A DNA stretch of 64,000 nucleotides from Enterobacter cloacae (lineage in GTDB: Bacteria > Pseudomonadota > Gammaproteobacteria > Enterobacterales > Enterobacteriaceae), in assembly GCF_013375935.1 (NCBI RefSeq), contig NZ_CP056117.1:3658001-3722000 (forward strand), in the 5' to 3' direction. The stretch's first letter is position 1; each line of letters begins with the position of its first letter. The notes below the pieces were generated by a model. That model worked only from the letters and a program-made list of their open reading frames with translations. It made no database searches and was not told the origin of the DNA. Shown here piece after piece: positions 58,860 to 64,000 of this stretch. The translations under genes were made by a program, and so were the position numbers.

Positions 58860-60044
58860 ATGTCTACGCTGAACCCCATCACATCACGTAATACTGAACC
58901 TGCGCGCTGGGGAGGTATTTTTGCCATGACCCTGTGCGTATTCGTTCTGATTGCCTCGGAATTTATGCCCGTCAGCCTGCTCACGCCCCTTGCCCGGGAT
59001 TTAGGCGTGACGGAGGGGCTGGCAGGCCAGGGCATCGCCATTTCCGGTGCGCTGGCGGTCCTGACCAGCCTTTTTCTTTCCCAACTTGCCGGGAATATGA
59101 ACCGTAAATATCTTCTGCTGGGCATGACCATGCTGATGGCGCTATCGGGGATCGTCATCGCTTTCGCCCCGAACTATCTGATCTATATGACGGGCCGGGC
59201 GCTGATCGGCATTGCCATCGGCGGGTTCTGGTCGATGTCTGCCGCAACGGCCATCCGTCTGGTGCCGCAGCATCAGGTCTCCCGAGCGCTGGCGATTTTC
59301 AACGGCGGCAACGCGCTGGCGACGGTTGTCGCCGCGCCGCTGGGCAGCTATCTTGGATCGACCATCGGCTGGCGAGGCGCGTTTCTCTGCCTGGTTCCCG
59401 TAGCGATAGCGGCGTTCGTCTGGCAATGGTTTAGCCTGCCCGCTATGAACGCAAACCAGGGCCAGGGGTCACGCAAAAGCGTATTTCGCCTGATTCGCCA
59501 GCCCGCGGTTTCCGTTGGTCTGATGGCGTGTGGTCTGTTCTTTATGGGCCAGTTTGCGTTATTTACCTATGTTCGTCCCTTCCTCGAAACCGTCACGCAG
59601 GTGAGCGCCTCCGGCCTGTCGCTGATCCTGCTGGCTATCGGAATAGCGGGTTTTGTCGGCACGACGATCGTGGCCCTGGTACTGAATGCCGCCTTTTACC
59701 GGACATTAATGGCCATACCTTTGCTGATGGCGATAATTGCCGGCGTGCTGATCCTGGCCGGGCATAGCCTGTGGATCGTTGCCCTGCTGTTTGGGTTCTG
59801 GGGCATGCTGGCAACGGCGGCGCCCACGGGCTGGTGGACGTGGCTCGCCCGGACGCTCCCGGAAGATGCCGAGGCGGGCGGCGGGCTGATGGTCGCGGTG
59901 ATCCAGCTCTCCATCGCGCTCGGCTCGACGGCAGGTGGCCTGATGTTTGACTCCCTTGGATGGCAGAGCACCTTCGGGCTGAGCGGCATATTACTGCTGA
60001 GCGCGGTGGGGCTGACCTTTAAGGCGTCGCGCTACGCAAGATAA
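58860..60044 (+). CDS. MFS exporter, NepI/arabinose-efflux-like
   Basis: A 394-residue 12-helix transporter of the DHA1 drug:H+ antiporter family. The sequence (FVLIASEFMPVSLLTPLARDLGVTEGLAGQGIAISGALAVLTSLFLSQLAGNMNRKYLLLGMTMLMALSG..., GRALIGIAIGGFWSMSAATAIRLVPQHQVSRALAIFNGGNALATVVAAPLGSYLG) is close in pattern to E. coli NepI, a purine ribonucleoside exporter. The substrate here is not certain. It is 58 bases behind the hydrolase gene, so both may answer the divergent LysR regulator. Confidence 0.88.
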   Translation: MSTLNPITSRNTEPARWGGIFAMTLCVFVLIASEFMPVSLLTPLARDLGVTEGLAGQGIAISGALAVLTSLFLSQLAGNMNRKYLLLGMTMLMALSGIVIAFAPNYLIYMTGRALIGIAIGGFWSMSAATAIRLVPQHQVSRALAIFNGGNALATVVAAPLGSYLGSTIGWRGAFLCLVPVAIAAFVWQWFSLPAMNANQGQGSRKSVFRLIRQPAVSVGLMACGLFFMGQFALFTYVRPFLETVTQVSASGLSLILLAIGIAGFVGTTIVALVLNAAFYRTLMAIPLLMAIIAGVLILAGHSLWIVALLFGFWGMLATAAPTGWWTWLARTLPEDAEAGGGLMVAVIQLSIALGSTAGGLMFDSLGWQSTFGLSGILLLSAVGLTFKASRYAR

Positions 60045-60190
60045 GGCATTATATTAACAGGGTTATTTTATTTAATTACAAAACCACGAACACCTCCCGA
60101 TGAAATAATAATTAAGCAATATCCTGGTCAGCCAGCGATATCGCTTTGTTAGCTTGAAGAATCAGGCAAAGCTCAAACGGGAGGTATTCT

Positions 60191-60934
60191 TTGCTGATTA
60201 AATTAAAGAAAGAACGAACGCATCAGGAGGATCGCCGTCTTGCTCTGTGGCTGGCGACCTCCGCGGGTCTGCTGAATGCCATTGCGCTGGGCGCGTTTGG
60301 CTTTTTTCCCTCCCACATGACGGGTAACACCTCGCAGCTATCCAGCGAAGTTTCCTCCACCGATCTTAACGATATCCTTTTCTTCGGCGCTATTATTCTG
60401 TCGTTTGTGACGGGCGCCATTGTCGCCAGAATAATTGTTATCTGGGGCATTATCCATAACGTCAGGCTGGTATTTAGCCAGGTTCTGCTGGTGGAAGGTT
60501 TTTTGCTGGCCGGGGTCTCTCTCTACGAACTCTATTTCCACTCCTTCGCTACAAACAAGGAAATTATTCTTTTCCTGTGTGGACTGATGGGGATCCATAA
60601 TTCCACCTCCACGCAGCTTTCTGGCGGTCGGGTGAGATCAACCCATATTACCGGCACGCTAACCGATGCGGGCATTTCGCTGGCCTCCGTCATGGTCGCC
60701 ATGCTGCGCCGGGATTACTCAAAAGACACGGCGGCGCAAAAAAGCCAGCTAAAAACCCATTTAACCACCCTGTTCTCGTTTATCACCGGCGGTATTGCGG
60801 GGCTGATCCTCTTTCGCTGGTTTGGATTTAACGCGATGCTGGCGCTGGGGCTGATCCTGGTACTCATGGCTGGCTTCTCGATTGTTCGCATCTCATGGCG
60901 TGTTCGAAAGGTTCGTTCCGCGCTGAGCCGATAG
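60191..60934 (+). CDS. DUF1275 (YoaK) family membrane protein
   Basis: A 247-residue protein with six or seven predicted helices of the YoaK/DUF1275 family (RRLALWLATSAGLLNAIALGAFGFFPSHMTGNTSQLSSE...; GLMGIHNSTSTQLSGGRVRSTHITGTLTDAGISL), in which the MTGN and THITGT motifs are conserved. I accept a TTG start at 60191 because GGGAGG lies 6 bases upstream and no ATG or GTG is near. The function is unknown; a transporter role is usually assumed. It is monocistronic with a hairpin terminator downstream. Confidence 0.88.
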   Translation: MLIKLKKERTHQEDRRLALWLATSAGLLNAIALGAFGFFPSHMTGNTSQLSSEVSSTDLNDILFFGAIILSFVTGAIVARIIVIWGIIHNVRLVFSQVLLVEGFLLAGVSLYELYFHSFATNKEIILFLCGLMGIHNSTSTQLSGGRVRSTHITGTLTDAGISLASVMVAMLRRDYSKDTAAQKSQLKTHLTTLFSFITGGIAGLILFRWFGFNAMLALGLILVLMAGFSIVRISWRVRKVRSALSR

Positions 60935-60945
60935 CCCGTCGCTAT

Positions 60946-60972
60946 GCCTTAGGTGACGTTGTCACTTAAGGC
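60946..60972 (+). terminator. Terminator after DUF1275 gene
   Basis: GCCTTAGGTGAC and GTCACTTAAGGC form a 12-bp stem with one mismatch and a 3-base loop, followed by GCTCTTCTTT. The rest of the 60935-61188 spacer carries the promoter side of the transporter operon; no gene is seen. Confidence 0.75.
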
Positions 60973-61188
60973 GCTCTTCTTTAAGACTATTCTGCCTTCC
61001 CGCTGACAGCCCTTATCGCATAAGGCTTAGTCCAGGTTGTCACTAATTTCATAGGGTTACTGTTTTACCCCCTTCGCTGGAACCCGTCCCATTCGCTTGC
61101 TATAGGTGAAGTACCCCTGCCGAAACATGGCATAACAACAGGCAACCGGTGGTTGCTATAACGCATGCGCACAGGGAGACACACCGCA

Positions 61189-61899
61189 ATGCACCCATTA
61201 CTCAAACGATCGCTGCTTTTTATCGGCGCCATTATCGTGGTTCTCGCCCTCCTCGTCTGGGGAATTGGGCCTGAGACGATTAAGGCGCGCCAGGTTGACC
61301 TGCTCTATCTCGGACGGCAGCACCTGATTCTGGTCTTTTCATCGATGTTCTTTGCCCTGCTGGTCGGTATTCCAAGCGGCATTCTGCTGAGCCGGCCGGC
61401 CGCGCGAGGTATCGCTGAATACGTGATGCAAATCTTCAGCGTGGGCAATACCCTACCTCCGCTGGCGGTGCTGGCGCTGGCGATGGTGGTGATTGGCATT
61501 GGCGATAAGCCGGCCATTATCGCCCTGTTCCTCGCCTCGCTGCTGCCGATTGTGCGTAATACCTATGCCGGGCTGTGCTCCGTTCCCTCATCGTTGCTGG
61601 AAGCGGCGAACGGTATTGGCATGACCAAATGGCAGCGCCTGCGCCAGGTGGAGATCCCCAACGCCTGGCCGGTGATGCTCTCCGGGATCCGCATAGCCAC
61701 CGCGATTAACGTCGGCACCGCACCGCTGGCGTTCCTGATTGGTGCCAGCAGCTACGGCGAGCTGATATTCCCCGGCATTTATCTGAATGACTTCCCGACG
61801 CTGATCCTGGGCGCGGCGGCTACCGCCCTGTTCGCCCTGATCCTGGATACCCTGCTGGCCGCGCTGGGCCGCGTGATGAGCCCACATCTCGCTCGATAA
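61189..61899 (+). CDS. Osmoprotectant ABC transporter permease (OsmU-type, OsmY-like)
   Basis: A 236-residue inner membrane permease. The start at 61189 (MHPLLKRSLLFIGAI) follows AGGGAG by 10 bases; the frame open from 61165 adds eight residues without a better site. An extra N-terminal helix precedes five core helices, and the coupling loop EAANGIGMTKWQRLRQVEIPNAWPVMLSGIR is the OpuCB/ProW-type EAA motif. With the next three genes it forms a glycine betaine/choline-O-sulfate type importer. The gene order permease-binding protein-permease-ATPase matches Salmonella osmYXWV, where the name OsmY is unrelated to E. coli OsmY. Confidence 0.9.
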   Translation: MHPLLKRSLLFIGAIIVVLALLVWGIGPETIKARQVDLLYLGRQHLILVFSSMFFALLVGIPSGILLSRPAARGIAEYVMQIFSVGNTLPPLAVLALAMVVIGIGDKPAIIALFLASLLPIVRNTYAGLCSVPSSLLEAANGIGMTKWQRLRQVEIPNAWPVMLSGIRIATAINVGTAPLAFLIGASSYGELIFPGIYLNDFPTLILGAAATALFALILDTLLAALGRVMSPHLAR

Positions 61900-61917
61900 C
61901 AATAACAAGGAGCTTCT

Positions 61918-62817
61918 ATGAGACCGTTTTCCCGCCTGGCGGCGCTGTGTGCCGCCGCGCTCTTCTCCAGCCACGCTCTGGCGGCCCCGCTGATCCTGGC
62001 GACCAAGAGCTTTACCGAGCAGCACATCCTGTCGGCCATGACCGTACAGTACCTGCAAAAGAAAGGCTTTCAGGTGCAGCCGCAAACCAATATTGCAACG
62101 GTAATTTCCCGTAACGCGATGATCAACAAGCAGATCGATATGACGTGGGAGTATACCGGTACGTCGCTAATCATCTTTAACCACATCAACAAGCGCATGT
62201 CGCCGCAGGAGTCTTACGAGACGGTGAAACGCCTGGACGCAAAGCACGGCCTGGTGTGGCTTAAACCTGCCGATATGAACAACACCTACGCCTTCGCCAT
62301 GCAGCGCAAGCGCGCCGAGGCGGAACATATCAACACCATGTCTGAGATGGTGGCAAAGATTGAGCACGTCCGTAAAACCGACCCGGATAACAACTGGATG
62401 CTGGGTCTTGACCTGGAGTTTGCCGGACGCAGCGACGGGATGAAACCGCTGCAGGCGGCCTACGGCATGGAGCTCGACCGCCCGCAGATCCGCCAGATGG
62501 ATCCCGGTCTGGTCTATAACGCGGTGCGCGACGGCTTTGTCGATGCGGGGCTGATTTACACCACCGACGGGCGGGTAAAAGGTTTCGATCTCAAAGTACT
62601 GGAAGATGATAAAGGCTTCTTCCCGAGCTACGCGGTGACGCCGGTCGTGCGTAAAGACACGCTGGAGGCCAACCCGGGGCTGGAAGAGGCGCTTAACACC
62701 CTCTCAGCCCAGCTTAACAACGACGTTATCACCGAGCTGAACAAGAAGGTGGATATCGACCATCAGTCACCGCAGCAGGTCGCCCGTGATTTCCTGCGTA
62801 GCAAACGGCTGCTGTAG
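61918..62817 (+). CDS. Osmoprotectant-binding periplasmic protein (OsmX-like)
   Basis: A 299-residue periplasmic solute-binding protein with a signal peptide ([22 protein letters not shown], cut before APLI). The OpuAC/OsmF-type domain begins [29 protein letters not shown] and has [13 protein letters not shown] and [45 protein letters not shown]. Such proteins bind glycine betaine or related quaternary amines through aromatic boxes. It is 18 bases after the first permease gene. Confidence 0.93.
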   Translation: MRPFSRLAALCAAALFSSHALAAPLILATKSFTEQHILSAMTVQYLQKKGFQVQPQTNIATVISRNAMINKQIDMTWEYTGTSLIIFNHINKRMSPQESYETVKRLDAKHGLVWLKPADMNNTYAFAMQRKRAEAEHINTMSEMVAKIEHVRKTDPDNNWMLGLDLEFAGRSDGMKPLQAAYGMELDRPQIRQMDPGLVYNAVRDGFVDAGLIYTTDGRVKGFDLKVLEDDKGFFPSYAVTPVVRKDTLEANPGLEEALNTLSAQLNNDVITELNKKVDIDHQSPQQVARDFLRSKRLL

Positions 62818-62825
62818 GAGGCGCT

Positions 62826-63473
62826 ATGGAGACCATTCACTACATTTTCGACAACTGGGACTATCTGCTCACCCTGACGCTTCAGCATCTGTGGCTGGTG
62901 GCCCTGGCCGTGGGGCTGGCGATTATTATTGGCGTTCCGCTGGGCATTCTGATCGTTCGCCACAAATGGCTGGCTACGCCGGTGCTGGGGATTGCCACCA
63001 TCGTGCTCACCATCCCGTCTATCGCGCTTTTCGGCCTGATGATCCCGCTCTTTTCGCTGATTGGTCAGGGCATTGGCGCCCTGCCCGCCATTACGGCGGT
63101 GTTCCTCTACTCGCTGCTGCCGATAGTGCGTAATACCCATACCGCGCTCGACAGCCTGCCTCCCGGGCTGCGCGAAGCGGGACGCGGTATCGGCATGACC
63201 TTCTGGCAGCGCCTGCGCTGGGTGGAAATCCCGATGGCGCTGCCGGTGATCTTTGGCGGGATCCGCACCGCCGTGGTGATGAACATCGGCGTTATGGCGA
63301 TTGCCGCCGTGATCGGCGCGGGCGGGCTCGGCCTGCTGCTGCTTAACGGCATTGGCGGAAGCGATATTCGCATGTTGATTGCGGGCGCGCTGATGATCTG
63401 TCTTTTAGCGATTGTGCTCGACTGGCTGCTGCACCGTTTGCAGGTAGTACTGACTCCGAAGGGGATTCGATAA
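62826..63473 (+). CDS. Osmoprotectant ABC transporter permease (OsmW-like)
   Basis: A 215-residue permease with about five or six helices (DYLLTLTLQHLWLVALAVGLAIIIGVPLGILIVRH...) and the coupling loop LREAGRGIGMTFWQRLRWVEIPMALPVIFGGIR. It pairs with the first permease as a heterodimer. Its start is 8 bases after the binding-protein stop, and its stop overlaps the ATPase start (TAATG). It matches the OsmW position in OsmU systems. Confidence 0.93.
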   Translation: METIHYIFDNWDYLLTLTLQHLWLVALAVGLAIIIGVPLGILIVRHKWLATPVLGIATIVLTIPSIALFGLMIPLFSLIGQGIGALPAITAVFLYSLLPIVRNTHTALDSLPPGLREAGRGIGMTFWQRLRWVEIPMALPVIFGGIRTAVVMNIGVMAIAAVIGAGGLGLLLLNGIGGSDIRMLIAGALMICLLAIVLDWLLHRLQVVLTPKGIR

Positions 63474-64000
63474 TGATAAAACTGGAAAACCTCACCAAAC
63501 AATTTTCACAGAAGCACGGCCAGACCGTTAAGGCCGTCGACAACGTTAACCTGAACGTGCCCGAAGGGGAAATGTGCGTGCTGCTCGGCCCGTCCGGCTG
63601 CGGGAAAACCACTACCCTGAAGATGATTAACCGGCTTATCGCCCCCAGCAGCGGTAAGATCCTGATTAACGGCGAAGACACCAGCGGAATGGACACCGTT
63701 ACCCTGCGCCGCAACATTGGCTACGTGATCCAGCAGATTGGCCTGTTCCCGAACATGACCATCGAAGAGAACATCACCGTTGTGCCGCGCATGCTGGGCT
63801 GGGACAAAGCCCGCTGTAAATCCCGTGCCGAAGAGCTGATGGATATGGTGGCGATGGATCCGCACAAGTTCCTGAACCGCTATCCGCGCGAGATGTCCGG
63901 CGGCCAGCAGCAGCGTATCGGCGTGATCCGCGCGCTGGCGGCGGATCCGCCGGTACTGCTGATGGATGAGCCATTTGGCGCGGTGGACCCGATCAACCGT
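63473..64000 (+). CDS. Osmoprotectant ABC transporter ATPase (OsmV-like), cut by window end
   Basis: The first 176 codons of an OpuCA/ProV-type ATPase. Walker A is GPSGCGKTTT near residue 37, the Q-loop is in YVIQQIGLFPNMTIEEN, the signature is MSGGQQQRIGVIRAL near 142-156 and Walker B is PVLLMDEPFGAVDP at the window edge. The missing 3' part should contain the H-loop and possibly CBS domains. It is translationally coupled to the preceding permease gene. Confidence 0.93.
   Translation, partial: MIKLENLTKQFSQKHGQTVKAVDNVNLNVPEGEMCVLLGPSGCGKTTTLKMINRLIAPSSGKILINGEDTSGMDTVTLRRNIGYVIQQIGLFPNMTIEENITVVPRMLGWDKARCKSRAEELMDMVAMDPHKFLNRYPREMSGGQQQRIGVIRALAADPPVLLMDEPFGAVDPINR

Noticed and set aside
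1..64000. CRISPR arrays, tRNA or rRNA genes
   Set aside because: No regularly spaced repeats, no tRNA cloverleaf or T-loop signature and no rRNA segments were noticed on either strand while reading; a covariance-model scan would be decisive.

Overview
The window is chromosomal DNA of a member of the Enterobacteriaceae, most likely Enterobacter (E. cloacae complex) or a close relative. Many proteins are near-identical in length and sequence to E. coli K-12 proteins, and two long blocks keep the E. coli gene order: dcp-ydfG-rspR-ydfZ-ydfI-ydfJ-rspB-rspA-ynfA-ynfB-speG-ynfC-ynfD and ynfEGH-dmsD. The species call is inferred from recalled family sequences and synteny; no database was searched.

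Layout. 1-5.8 kb: 3' part of ldhA, a serine-nucleophile hydrolase, two small exported proteins, and a PQQ dehydrogenase with a separate membrane protein. 6.2-11.7 kb: a CorA-type transporter, a large autotransporter with a zinc-protease motif, and an OBAP-family lipoprotein. 11.9-17.6 kb: a MacA-MacB-outer membrane factor efflux/secretion operon and a DUF1460 lipoprotein. 17.7-20.3 kb: a decayed IS1 end, then a divergent LysR / nitronate monooxygenase pair. 20.3-22.6 kb: SOS genes umuDC and a divergent dinI-like gene, each with a LexA box.

22.7-34.9 kb is the accessory core. It contains debris of a lambdoid prophage: a frameshifted DUF1367 gene, a small phage gene, a second DinI-like gene with a LexA box, the 3' part of a lambda P-like replication gene and a truncated, frameshifted integrase. 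Between the DinI gene and the P remnant lies an AT-rich cassette of about 8.8 kb: a membrane-bound regulator with a FidL-like partner, divergent from an EAL phosphodiesterase, a LuxR-type regulator and a five-gene chaperone-usher fimbrial operon. The element ends at the 3' end of dcp. A diverged copy of the dcp 3' end plus its terminator lies at the far side, which suggests an integrase att site that replaces the gene's 3' end.

34.9-50.6 kb is conserved backbone: dcp, ydfG, rspR, a universal stress protein, ydfZ (FNR-type site), then ydfI, a GPH sugar symporter, a uronate isomerase, ydfJ, rspB and rspA, which together look like a sugar-acid uptake and dehydration locus, then the ynf genes and speG. 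50.7-55.3 kb encodes an anaerobic DMSO/selenate reductase-type complex with its Tat chaperone. 55.4-60.9 kb: yebG with a LexA box, a type A chloramphenicol acetyltransferase, a LysR regulator divergent from an exported hydrolase and an MFS exporter, and a DUF1275 protein. 61.2-64.0 kb: an osmoprotectant ABC transporter of the OsmU type, cut by the window end.

No tRNA, rRNA or CRISPR array was seen.
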